A stretch of 64,000 nucleotides of DNA from Bryopsis sp. KO-2023 (Eukaryota; Chlorophyta; Ulvophyceae; Bryopsidales; Bryopsidaceae). How positions within the stretch are numbered: position 1 is the first letter of the stretch; each line of letters opens with the position of its first letter. The notes under the pieces are model-generated. The model had not been told where the DNA came from. It searched no databases and saw only the letters and a program-made list of their open reading frames with translations. A program made the position numbers and the translations under genes. The stretch lies in contig BSYQ01000005.1 of NCBI GenBank assembly GCA_030272585.1, positions 992,001 to 1,056,000 on the forward strand. Direction: 5' to 3'. Positions 45,577 to 56,056 of this stretch are shown one piece after another.

Positions 45577-47271
45577 AACCATTCTTGTCTTCTTTTTTGT
45601 TCCTTTTTTTATACATTTCTTTCGAGGAATGTGGCTGTGTTGGATAGACAAGGATACAGGGTGACATCTTTTCTTGCTGGGTTTTTTTTTTTTTGAAAAA
45701 CTGTCAGTGTCATGGGGGGATTCTAGAAAGGGAAACTTGGGAAGCAGCCTGTTGAATTGGTGTGTTGTAATGTACGATGCCACACGGAGCTCTTTGCATT
45801 GATTCCACTGAAAACTGATCATTTTGATGGACACAACTGCCTTGGTTCAGAGCAGGTTCGCTTTAGGATTAGCTTCCCACCCTGCAAGAAGTTGCAGTCA
45901 TTTTTTTCATGACAGACTCGCATGCCACAATGCACCCACGTGCAGGTTTATTCTTAAAACTTTGAGAAGCCTTGCTTTTTGTTTTTTTTTGTGTGGGTTG
46001 CGCCTCCTTTGAGGGGTTCTCTCGGAAAATACAAGGCAACTCATCATAGGAACGAGCATTTTTAGCCAAGCGTTAAGCATTCTCGCTTTTCTCTTGTTTA
46101 TTGTTCAAATGGTGAGCTACAAAAATACCCGACTGTTGTTTTCACAAAGGAGAACAAGTTTCACTATCCAAAAAGAAACCATAACAACTCAACATTGGAT
46201 TGTAAAATCATCTCATTTTGGGCCCACCACACGAATCCACTCAAAGTCTCCACACTGTACAGGTGTAATTGTCCAGTAACCTGGTTGACCATGGTTAGGA
46301 TAGTGGGAGGAATGGAGGGCCACAGTTGATCGGTTATTACTGTCAAACTGGATGTGGAACTATTAATTGGGGTGGAACGTGAACGTTTTGTAAGATTTTG
46401 ATTGAGTCTTATCCTTTACACACCGAGGTGTACAAACTAGCACGGTTGTTTAGTTGTGCTGGTTGTCCGGTACAATCCCAAGAAGTAGAAGTGGGTTGTG
46501 TTGTTTTTGTAAGATATGCCGATTGGTCCAAGCCAGAACCTGTGTGCAACATCATTTGTACCCTATCAACCTTACATCTTTCAAAAATCCACACACAATG
46601 CCGGTCGAAGGGTAAAAAAGAATTCATTTTTGTTTCTTCTCAACATTCTAATGCATTCTACGAACAAAGTTGAGATATGTTGAGAGCATGGAGGAATTGA
46701 ATCCCAACACGAAACTGTATTTCAGGGTGGAGATTGTGACGGGTAGATTAGCCAGCAATTTGGTTAATGGTGATAGTTTGGTGTTTCAGTGGGGAATGTG
46801 TGGTTACTGTGGGTTGACAGATTGCATTGGTTGACCCACTGGTGGCAGTTGGGAGGCAACAGTTATGCCTCAACCCATTCTTATACGATCGTGACATTGA
46901 TTATGTTGTAATATTATTGGGTTTGAACCTTTGCCCCATCCACACCTTGAACCGGTGTTACATTGGTCAGACGAATGAGTGATGGACGAAGAATGGGGAA
47001 TTACTATCAGAACTGATCGAGTTCTACTTCTTGGACTTTGGAGAACATTCTTTGTAAGCTTTTACATTCTCTTTAAATCTTGGAGAGTGAATGTTGAAAG
47101 AGAAACGGATATTGTGGCTTCAAACTTGCGGTCGGTTTTGAAGAGGGGTGTTGTGGTGGTACGTTGAGTATAACAGTCTTTCAGGGATTTGGTTAGCTTT
47201 TGAGGGGTTAGTCAGTCAGGGATAAAAGACAGTCTTTCCTTGTGTAATTCTTCTTCCTGTCAAATCCCCAG
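45577..47271. other. unresolved region with protein-like fragments on + strand
   Basis: After the 3' flank of the preceding gene, several short plus-strand stretches read like protein: about 46100-46280, 46398-46673, 46688-46837 (ATG start, 49 codons, MEELNPNTKLYFRVEIVTG...) and 46980-47055. Poly-T and poly-G runs typical of local introns are rare here. They may be exons of the gene ending at 47712, or a decayed element. I could not join them in phase. Confidence 0.3.
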
Positions 47272-47712
47272 CGCAACTGCACCTTCCTCCCAACAGTTTT
47301 AAGCATCGAACGCAACGCATGCAAATATTCACGGGGTACTGTGATGTTTCCACAAGGCCCTGGGGAAGGTGGCGACTTTTCGTACCTTTCCTTTGTTTCA
47401 TTTGTAAAGAAAATACATCCACAACTGTGGTTCACTTCGCTAGATTTTCAGCGAACTTTTTTGGAATCGTCAGCAACATGGTCCGATCACAGGATAGACC
47501 GTGAATGGTTGCTGGAACGACTTCGCAAACACTCACGTCATCGATTGGAGAGTGAGGTAAACCATCGTCAACACTGCAAAGCACTTAAAAAACAGCCTTT
47601 CCAACAGAACTCTCTGTTTGCCCTACAAAACTGCGACGTCAACCATGAAATCATGTTGTTGAGGCTTCTGTTCCTCCCTGAAACCCCAACCCCCTTTCCC
47701 ATGCCAAATTAA
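47272..47712 (+). CDS. 3'-terminal exon of an unrecognised gene
   Basis: A strong open segment of 146 codons plus stop, preceded by a CCCCAG acceptor at 47271 and entered in phase 0. It encodes a Cys-containing start, a Gly-rich GPGEGGDF turn and a helical, basic WLLERLRKHSRHR segment. A donor-like GTAAAC at 47557 could shorten it, but reading through to the stop is equally open. Upstream exons are not certain. The stop lies 80 bp from the stop of the convergent FEA1-like gene. No family recognised. Confidence 0.45.
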   Translation, partial: RNCTFLPTVLSIERNACKYSRGTVMFPQGPGEGGDFSYLSFVSFVKKIHPQLWFTSLDFQRTFLESSATWSDHRIDREWLLERLRKHSRHRLESEVNHRQHCKALKKQPFQQNSLFALQNCDVNHEIMLLRLLFLPETPTPFPMPN

Positions 47713-47792
47713 ATATATCTCATCCAAAAAGTAACCAGCAGAATGTACCCAATTCCGCTTTCAATCCCATGAACCTGTCTGAAACCTCCCAT

Positions 47793-49649
47793 TCACTTAT
47801 CAACATCAACAGCTTTGACTCCCACTCCCACAAAAGGGTTGAACGCCTCACAGGCCACCTCGCTTGGTGGGGAAAATCGGCCAGACCTGGAACCATCAAA
47901 GCTTTTGATCTCGGAGGCAGACACACCCAATGCTCCGTACATCTTCTTCAACAGGTCAAGAACCTGAACAAAACCAGCCCTCATAAGTCAAACTGTACAT
48001 GTCATGTCAAAAACCCAGCTACAGTGGTCATACCTCCTGCTGCACACGGTGTTTTGAATGGGATGAAGGGTGAAGAGAATTATGTCAAGCACATGAAGTA
48101 GTGGGGGACTGCGTATTATGAGAGTGTTACCTCTTCTGCCTCTTCCTCTGAGGGTTCATTGGCAGGGTTGAAAACAGCCAGAATCTTGCTTGCATCCCTG
48201 GCGTTGGCATCATTCAAGATTGGGAGGATTGCGTGCAAGTAACCGAAGCCTTCTCCCTAGGAAATCCATGGAAAAGCAAGACATCAGAAATGAACTCCCC
48301 ACAATCTCCAGCATTCCTGCAATCAACATGCAGCTCTGCATGGTTTCGGGGTATTGATGAAGATGAACCTAGTCTGAGAGCCTCTATTTTTCAGAGTCTC
48401 CTAAGGAGAGGTTTGGCAGGGTTTAGCAGTGTTCCATGTCACACCTGTGCCTTCTCGAAATCATCTCCTCGCTCAATGGCTTGGTCGATGAGGGTGGCGT
48501 ATTTGGCGACAGATTGGACGTAAACGATAACCACATTCCTCTTGATTTCTTTGATGGCATCAGCCACTTCTCCGGCATCTTCCCCCTCCTCAATAGCTTC
48601 AGCACCTGTTCCAGAATCGACCCAGCAGGTCATCTCACTGCATGTTTATTTTCCAAAACTCTTCCAAGAAATGCATCCAGAGAGAAGAAGCGTGCGATGA
48701 TGGGCAGGTCTATTGAGTTTACACAGAATATTAAATATGTATTCCATGGCATCTACAACCAAGATCAAGTAACTCACCTGCGCCAAATGTTGCTGCGATG
48801 TTGTAGGCAGCATTGCCCACTCCCTTCATGGTGAGCCCGAATTCAATTCCTCTGGCCTGGCCATTACCGAATGGAGCACAGTCAACATCTTCTCCGTAGA
48901 AAGCAGCCATGCCCTTCTCCCAAGAGATCAGGGCCTCTTCAGCATCACCATCTTCGTAGCTGGAAAGGGCACTTTCGGCATGGTACAGCATTTCCTGAGT
49001 CAAGACGGTCCCCTGGAGCACCTTCTTGATGATCTATCGGCATCATTCACAAGCAGAGTCAGTGGGATGTTCAGCTTTCTTGGCTAGGCTGAAAGGAGGA
49101 GGAGTGAAATGTTGCTAGGGTTTATATACCATTGGATAAGTTCCACATGTTGAGTGTGGGAGGAGACGATGAATGTGCAAGGATGGCCAACTGCAACTGA
49201 AATGGTCGACAGAAGATTGAGAGGGGGAGCGATGCCTGCTGTTCTACACCCAAGCATGCAAATGCATGCAAATACGAGAGCCTCGAGCGGAAGCGTGGGA
49301 TATGCGTTACCTGAACCCTCTTGGTGGTCGAGGTGGTCGTTTTGTCGAAAGCGTCGTCCAAGATGTCATCCATCCACCCTGCGCCTCCGAAGAAGTTGTT
49401 GTATTGCACCCAGGTGGGGGTGCTTCGGCTAGCGGTAGCGACATCCTTGAGTGCGGAGCGGTAGATCGCTTTGGCGGTGACGAAGTCGGGAGGCGATGTG
49501 CCAAGAGCTCCGTTGATTTTGCAAACGTCACCCGCGAGAGCGGGCACGCTTCCCACGTTGCTGACGGTTGGGGTGTGGCAGTGCTCGTCGTCAGCGACGG
49601 CGAGGCCGACCAACAAACACGAAAGAACGAACGCGCCGAGGAGACCCAT
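47793..49649 (-). CDS. FEA1-like secreted iron-assimilation protein
   Basis: Exons (minus): 49649-49311, 49033-48778, 48605-48445, 48256-48131 and 47963-47793; 350 aa, phases closing. The signal peptide is MGLLGAFVLSCLLVGLAVA. The mature part has features I associate with the algal FEA1/H43 family: an early Cys-rich start with a conserved Lys/Ala repeat region, IIKKVLQGTVLTQEMLYHAES, EALISWEKGMAAFYGEDVD, GIEFGLTMKGVGNAAYNI, IKRNVVIVYVQSVAKYATLID, EGFGYLHAILPIL and ALGVSASEIKSF. FEA1 of green algae (about 360 aa) is a periplasmic protein induced by iron limitation that helps iron uptake; H43 of Chlorococcum is the high-CO2-induced relative. Extracellular iron binding here is inferred from family. 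A MITE sits about 240 bp upstream of the ATG. Confidence 0.75.
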
Positions 49650-49885
49650 TTCGATGTCGAGGAAGCAAATGCAAGGATACTGTGGGGGGAAAGGGCGTAC
49701 ACGGGGTAGGACAAGTTGGTACGCTTCGAGGCTTTATACGTCAGCGGCATGCTTGCTTTCGTGCAGGCCACGAGCCCAGCGCACGATTGACACACGGGTT
49801 GTACGTGGGAGATGCACGCATAAAGAGGTCAAGCATGGGGTTCACAAGCAGGGGCACGCTTGACGTGTGAAATGTGGCATTACTA

Positions 49886-50042
49886 GGGATGTTCAGCAAT
49901 TCGACGATAGCACTATTTCGACGTTATTACTAAGCGAAATAGCGTGTTTTGCTATCGTTTTCGCCCACGACTCGCCCCAACGACGCTATTTCGATTAGTA
50001 ATAACGTCGAAATAGTGCTATCGTTGAATTGCTGAACATCCC
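49886..50042. mobile_element. 157-bp palindromic MITE with TACTA target duplication
   Basis: Terminal inverted repeats of about 60 nt (GGGATGTTCAGCAATTC... inward) match at all but about two positions and fill most of the element, leaving a ~35-nt centre. Direct repeats TACTA flank it (49881-49885 and 50043-50047). If the target is 3 bp (CTA), GGG...CCC ends would suit a PIF/Harbinger-type element; the superfamily is not proven. It lies in the promoter of the FEA1-like gene. Confidence 0.9.
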
Positions 50043-50047
50043 TACTA

Positions 50048-50825
50048 CTGTCGAATTCCAGCCGCGCTTTTATCGAACCCAACCCACGATGGGTGCCCCA
50101 CCCCTCCCTCCATGCGTCCGGGCACACGCAGTCAGAAGCAGGGGTGGTGAACTCGACAGTGAGGGTGCGAACTGTGCGTGGAACCTTTGGTTTGAATTTC
50201 CGTGACTGCGTCATGTCTCAGCGAGATCGGAGCCGTGTTGGACGGATTTTTCATTTCTTTTCGCTTTGGAAAGTTGTGCGAGTGGGGGGAGCAGGTTGTC
50301 GTTATGATTGGAATGACCCTTGGTTTGCTAGGCCATCTGTCTTTTTTTGCTTGGGGTGCGGTCATATTGATCGTTGCGAAGGGTTGGTTTGCCATCATGA
50401 CACCACTCTTGCACAAATCGTCCTGTGGGGTTGTTGGATTGACACTTCACCGGTTCCAGGATCTGCTGGGCCCCATATTTCTGGTTTATATTTTCCAGTT
50501 TTCAAAATTTATACCCCCAGAGTTCTACCGCACAAGTCCACCCATCGATTCTCAGACAAATGCACATCCAGTTCCGAACAAAACAAGAAATTTAAGATCC
50601 CTCCCTCTCTGCTATCGACCCTACGACGAAAGCCAAAAAGTATAAAGGATATATATGTGCTGTGTACTCACCAGAATGTAAGAAAACACGGTGCCGCATT
50701 TCAATCAAAAACAAAAACACAGTGCGGGTAGGACACATCAAAAATTTTAGTCGAAAAGACCGGTTGATTTTCTCCCTCTCAATATCCTGATTACAGGAGA
50801 AAATAATCCTGGAGAAAATTCCCTT
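50048..50825. other. intergenic region
   Basis: GC-rich near 50050-50220, AT-rich after 50480. A hydrophobic open frame at 50202-50645 (first ATG near 50304) is the only coding candidate and has no supporting context. Confidence 0.4.
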
Positions 50826-53101
50826 CTAAATTGTGAAAACATTGGATTCCTGGATGCCCTTTTCGATGCGCTCCGCTGTCGACTCAGAAATGCCCAGCAT
50901 GTTTCTCAACTGCAAGAGCGTGGCAAAATCGGGGGGGATCTCCTCATTCTGTATGTGTAGCGAATACAGCCCTTCCAACTGCCAAACAAAATCAACCACA
51001 AAGGTTCTTAAAAAAAAAACACTCAAAATGAAATCGTAGACAAATGGGAAGCGGCCAGCTCATCCCTCAAGTACGCATTCAAAAGAAATTATCAGCACCC
51101 TTGTCGAGGTGAATTTGAAAACCTCTCAACTACACTAAAACAAACAAAATTCTCAAATCGTGGAAGAAACATGGCGTACTGTCCGTCAGACTCATTCTCA
51201 TATTAATCAATCAAGAATCTGCACGTCTTTCCAATAGGGAAGCTACATAGCAGCTGCTCACTTCATCCGGAGAGAGATTTCCTTGTAGAATGGTGCTCCG
51301 ACAAACAGCATTCTCCTTCAAGGCTCGCTCCAGTTCCACCATAGCCCTGGATAACACCACTCATTTTTTTTTCCATTTTTCCCCCAAAATGCACCACAAC
51401 CAGGATGAAAGCAACTTTATCAAGCGACAGGCTTGTCGAGACCTGTCGCTTCTCATTTTTTTTTTCCTCCCTCCCAAAAGGAAAGAGTGCCACCAAGATT
51501 TCTTAAAACACAGGTTCTTTTTTTTCTTTTTAATAAACACTTACCTTGGTGGAATGTTTGAGTTGTTGAATCCGATGGCTTTTTGCACGTGGATTGCTTG
51601 TCTTGTTCGAGCTCTTGCCAAAAGATAAGCCTCTGGATCGCTATCCAATTTCTGAAGGAAAAAGAAAAGAAATCATGAAAATTAAAATTAAGCAAACAAT
51701 TAAAAAAAAATCAAGCATGAGTTTTCAATCCACCTGTGCAGCTGGGATGCCATCATAAAAAACACAACACCGTGCTGCGATTTAAAAAAACTAAAAAAAA
51801 CGTCGGAACAATTTGACTTCTTATTTATATATAGATCGATTTCTTCACATAACAAGGGATGAGTAATACGAGATTTTTCTTTGTGTGGTCGCTAGGTGTT
51901 CATTCTATCAGATGGACTTCATTTTTTTTTCTTCTTTTTTTTATTTTGGGGGGGGGGGACGGTATTAAGAGTATATTGGGTTGAAGGAGCCATATTCCAA
52001 TATTTTTTAACTTGGCGTTTAAAAGCACTAATCATGACCATGCGTGCGGAATATCAGTGCGGTGTGGTGAGGTGAGGGAGGTTGGAAGCCCCAACCACCA
52101 CCGATTGGCTTTGGCTGGTCAACAGTGGATTTCGTATTCCATCAGTCGTCCCTGATGATGCTTTTGGTCACTTGAAAATACGGCCTTTGCTAAGAAATAT
52201 CTCGTGTCTTTGTTGCGCATGCACTTTCAAGCTTTAAGACAAATGAATTGATTACATAGATAGACACATAGATTTGCCATGTGCGACCTTTATTCTTGTG
52301 CGACTTTTTTTTCCCCGCAATATGATATTTCTTAAGATTTTTTTTTTTTGAATTCACAACTGTGAGAGTGGGTGAAAAATTAAAAAAATTGACACTTTTG
52401 GGTGGACTGTAGTTTCGTCCTGTTCCTCCACCCCACATGGACATACCTCTTGTTCAGCGATTTTTTGGTCGAGTTCTTTCCTTTTTAGGTATGCCCAGCT
52501 TACAGCCACAAAAGCAACGACACCTGCCCCGAATCCCACTGCGGCTGTACTCCTGCGCTAGAAGCAAACGAACAAATTTGGGATTTGGGGGCGATTTGTT
52601 CACTCACTTCTAAGGTGTGTCTAAAACTTCAAAACAGCTTTTGTTTTCTTGTGAGAAAACATAACAGTAAAAAAAAAAAAATCAAAATTACAAATCTATA
52701 TAGGCATAAATAAACATTTACTATAATCAGAGTTTGAAATGGATGCCCTCTTTGAAACCTGTTTTTTTCTTCTTCAAAACAAAGAACAGGAAAGAGGTGA
52801 GGAAACCCCAACCCCATGACTAAAAAAAATAATCAGGAAAAAAAAGGGAAGAAAAAGGTTGACATTCAAGACATCAACAGCTTTTCAATATCTCGACCAA
52901 CCTTGGGGCTTCGACCGGCTCAGCGGTTTGCACTGGGACACCAACTTGGAGTTCCTGGCCACGCCTGGCACACACCCCAACATCGCGTCGACGGGGTAGG
53001 ACCAAGCGATCGGCATCGGGGCAACCTCCACCGTTGCTCCGAAAAGGAACGTGATGCAAGCCACCGGCCAAAATCAAACCACGCTCGGCGGCAGCCAACA
53101 T
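50826..53101 (-). CDS. 219-aa single-TM protein, possibly organellar
   Basis: Exons (minus): 53101-52898, 52557-52447, 51651-51545, 51346-51262 and 50978-50826; phases closing, 219 aa. The N-terminal ~65 residues are Arg/Ala/Gly-rich with little acid, like an organelle-targeting sequence. One membrane span follows (VGFGAGVVAFVAVSWAYL), then a charged, wholly helical region: KRKELDQKIAEQE, YLLARARTRQAIHVQKAIGF, MVELERALKEN, LSPDELEGLYSLH and a final LLQLRNMLGISESTAERIEKGI. The last motif resembles the helix-turn units of plastid-envelope scaffolds such as Tic110, but this is weak. No function is assigned. Head-to-head with cytochrome b561. Confidence 0.7.
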
Positions 53102-53446
53102 ATCTTCGTTTTTGCTGCGCTTTTATCTTGTTTCGGTCAGGTGTGGAATCCAGGAGCAGGAAGAAAAATACATATATAGCAATGCTACTCGAGCACCATT
53201 TCTTTTTCGGAGGATTGGTTTTTGTCGTGGTTGAGTAGGGAGGGAGGCACACACACACAAAAGCAAAAATGTTGCTGGATTCGTCTTACAAACACCCCAC
53301 TCTTTTTTATTACGTAAGCTCCTACTATCACGTGGGAGGCTGAGTCAGACACGCAACCGAAAAATAATATCAGGACAGCGCAACAAGTTTGGAGACCACC
53401 CCCCCTTTCGCCAGCCCACCAACCCTTAACCCGCCGTCGATACGCT
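53102..53446. promoter_or_regulatory. shared divergent promoter, 219-aa protein / cytochrome b561
   Basis: 345 bp between opposite start codons. It includes a CA repeat near 53250 and GC-richer DNA near the cytochrome start. No specific element recognised. Confidence 0.4.
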
Positions 53447-55135
53447 ATGAGGGATGCGGACCACTCGCTCGAGACACGACCCCGCGTCGTATCCATAGTG
53501 AGCTACATCACCAGGGTGGTTTGGATCTCGCTCGTCGTGTGCGTGTGTTTCTACGTTTTCAACGTAGATAAGGTCCCCGACCGCCCTTCGCTTGGATTCA
53601 AAACTGAGGACGCTTTTTTCTTATGGCACCCCTTGTTGATGGTGATCGGCTTCACGGCGTTCGCAACCGAAGCCCTGTTTGCGTTCGTGAGTCATCCCGC
53701 CAGCGACAGTCACGTGTGAGTTTTGTAGCCCTCAGTAATATGACTGCGTCGTTTAGTGGGCGAGGGAACGGCTTGGCAGAAACCACAGTTGACTATACTC
53801 GTGAAGGAGATGGGCGTTCTCCCAGAGTTGGGTTTTTTCATCCTCCTTCTGCCAAATTCCCCCCCTCCTTTTTTTCTCTCCCAAAGAAAGAAAGGGTGTG
53901 GTCCCTCGTCTGTCAATTTAAATGGTTGATTATAATCATCATGGCCTAATTTCGACCCTGTTTACAAGTTTTTTGTTTTTATTTTGCCCCGTGGTGAAGA
54001 ATTTTTATCGATGTTTCAGGCGAGGGAGGAGATCATGGCACGTTTTTTGCCACATTTTGACATTGATCTGTGTGCTTGGGGGTCTGGCGGGCGTTTTTGG
54101 AAGTCGCACAATTGAGAAAGAATCCTGGCTCCCAGACACACCCCACGGTTTCCTTGGCACCACCGCGCTCATCCTGTATTTCGCTCAGGTGGGTGTAATT
54201 TTTTATTCTGAAATCAACGCAGCCCAGGGCAATCCCTCAAATACAACCCCCCCCCCCCCCTTCCAAAAAACGTATGTATATATTATGTGTGTGTGTTTGA
54301 AAAAGACATCCAGGAAAGTAGGAGTTTTTCCTTCCCTATGGAAAACCAAGAAAGAAACTCATGAAACAAATAATTGATAAAACAAATAAAGTAAAAATAG
54401 AAAATGTTTTTTTCTTAATTCCAAAGTAAAACTGTCTTCAGAAATCAAACGGATATTGTTTGAAGCAAATATGCACTGGTTGCATCTGGTGCTTTCAATT
54501 TCAAAGCATTTTTATCATTTTGATTCGGTTTTTTTTGGGTTTTTTCAAATCGCATAGGTATTCTTGGGGGCCACAAACTTGCTTGGCAGCCGAGGGGGAA
54601 AAGGAAAGTTTCACTCTTTCCTTGGCCTCTCCGTGTATTTTATTGCATTAGCAACGATTGTGGTAAGAAAACTGAGGGTGGTTTCGTCAATATTCATTGG
54701 ATTTGCCAGTACCAAATGGTGTGTTTTGTTTCGTTTGGGGGGGGGGTTGTTGCTTTTTGTCAAAGCATCGATAAGGGGAAAAACATTCCGATCTCCAAGA
54801 AAAGTAAAACGTTATTTTTTTATGAACGAAAAAGGATGGATATGGTTACCCAAACCCTCCCGTCAAATCGATTGTTTTCTTCATTTTTCCCCTCCTGGTC
54901 AAATCTAATGTATCAGGTACGACAAAGATTGGTGTGGTGGTTTGAAGATGATTAACTCAGTCTCCTGAGTTTCAAAAATTGCTTTGGTTAGGCTGGCTTT
55001 GTGCAACACTCCGCAAAGGAAAAGGAATTCAGGGAAATCGCAAGGTCCATGATGCCAGCATACGCTGTTCTTGCCCTGTTGGTGGCATATCATTTCCAAA
55101 ATTGGACCACTGCCGACCAGTACGAGCCCCTGTAA
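53447..55135 (+). CDS. cytochrome b561-family transmembrane protein
   Basis: Exons 53447-53715, 54020-54188, 54558-54662 and 54992-55135; 228 aa, the usual family length. Members carry two haems b on four conserved histidines across a six-helix bundle and pass electrons from cytosolic ascorbate or similar donors across a membrane, often reducing extracytoplasmic ferric iron. Candidate haem ligands are in FFLWHPLLM, the WHVFCH pair, DTPHGFLG and GKFHSFLG. Hydrophobic helices match these sites, and KTEDAFFLWHPLLMVIGF is the family's hallmark start of the core. A ferric-reductase role next to a FEA1-like gene 4 kb away is attractive but inferred. The choice of the donor at 53716 rather than 53687 keeps the frame into exon 2. 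Confidence 0.92.
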
Positions 55136-56056
55136 ACCCCCCCTCTCTTCCACATATTTTCTCCATGAACAAAAAGGCAGCTTGACCTCGTTTGAAAAGT
55201 CAAGCGCTGCCCTTCTTTTTTTCTTCAATGGTGAAAAGGCAAGCCCCTCGTTTCGTTCAATATCAAGGCAAGTATTCTTGGATGTTATTGTTTTTTTGGG
55301 TTTTTATTCGGGTAGGGGGTTATCGTTCATTGCGGTGGATGAACAAAGCTTTCGGGGGGAAAAACATGGGTCAATCGCTTCTTTCTTTTTGTTATTTTTA
55401 ACCTGAAAAACTCTGCTTGTGGTGGATCTCCGCTAGGCATCTATCACAGTTCTTTGGTAGGATTTAGATTTTCATGCATAATGATCAACGTTGTTTTAAC
55501 GAAAGAGGTGTGGGGACGGTGGTTGGAAAAAGCATGGCAAGCTGTAATGTTGGATTTGTTGGATTCTTCTCTGTGGAAGGGAAATGACTGTGATATTGTA
55601 CCATTGATCTACAAGTTTTTTTTCCCGGCAGCCTCTTTTTTTGTTTTTGCTGGAATGCCCGTCTTCTCTGGTTGATTCGATTCCTTTCGAAATGGAGCAG
55701 CCAATGTACACCACCAAGATCCACCACCAACCTCAATAAAACCCACCATAGCCCCTGATTACTATTTACACACACGCAAAGCGCAAGAATGTTGCCAATG
55801 CCATTGGGCAGCCAGTGTGGCGGACATCGATCCCTGGCGGATGCATCATATGGCAAAACCGAGAAGCACACAGGCCGCCAAAAGTGCGACTGTTGGGTGT
55901 ACATATGGAAATGAAAACGATCTCGACTGTGCTTCCACGATATCGTTCCCGGGACACCTGTACGTTACACACACACTGCTTCGACAAGACGCTGGTATAT
56001 CTCCACATCATTCGACTCAGAATAAGAATGAGGGAAAAATGAGCCAGCAGTGAGTT
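55136..56056. other. convergent intergenic region, no gene seen
   Basis: Lies between the stop codons of cytochrome b561 (+) and the second beta-helix gene (-). The 55800-56050 stretch is open in several frames on both strands and GC-richer, but lacks signals that would choose one. Confidence 0.4.

Noticed and set aside
50202..50645. Hydrophobic 147-codon plus-strand frame
   Set aside because: It starts at GTG, its first ATG is internal, and the sequence is skewed by T-rich DNA; no family or splice context.
55454..56053. Plus- and minus-strand frames between cytochrome b561 and the second beta-helix gene
   Set aside because: Cytochrome b561 already ends with a proper stop at 55135 and the beta-helix gene at 56057; neither needs these segments.
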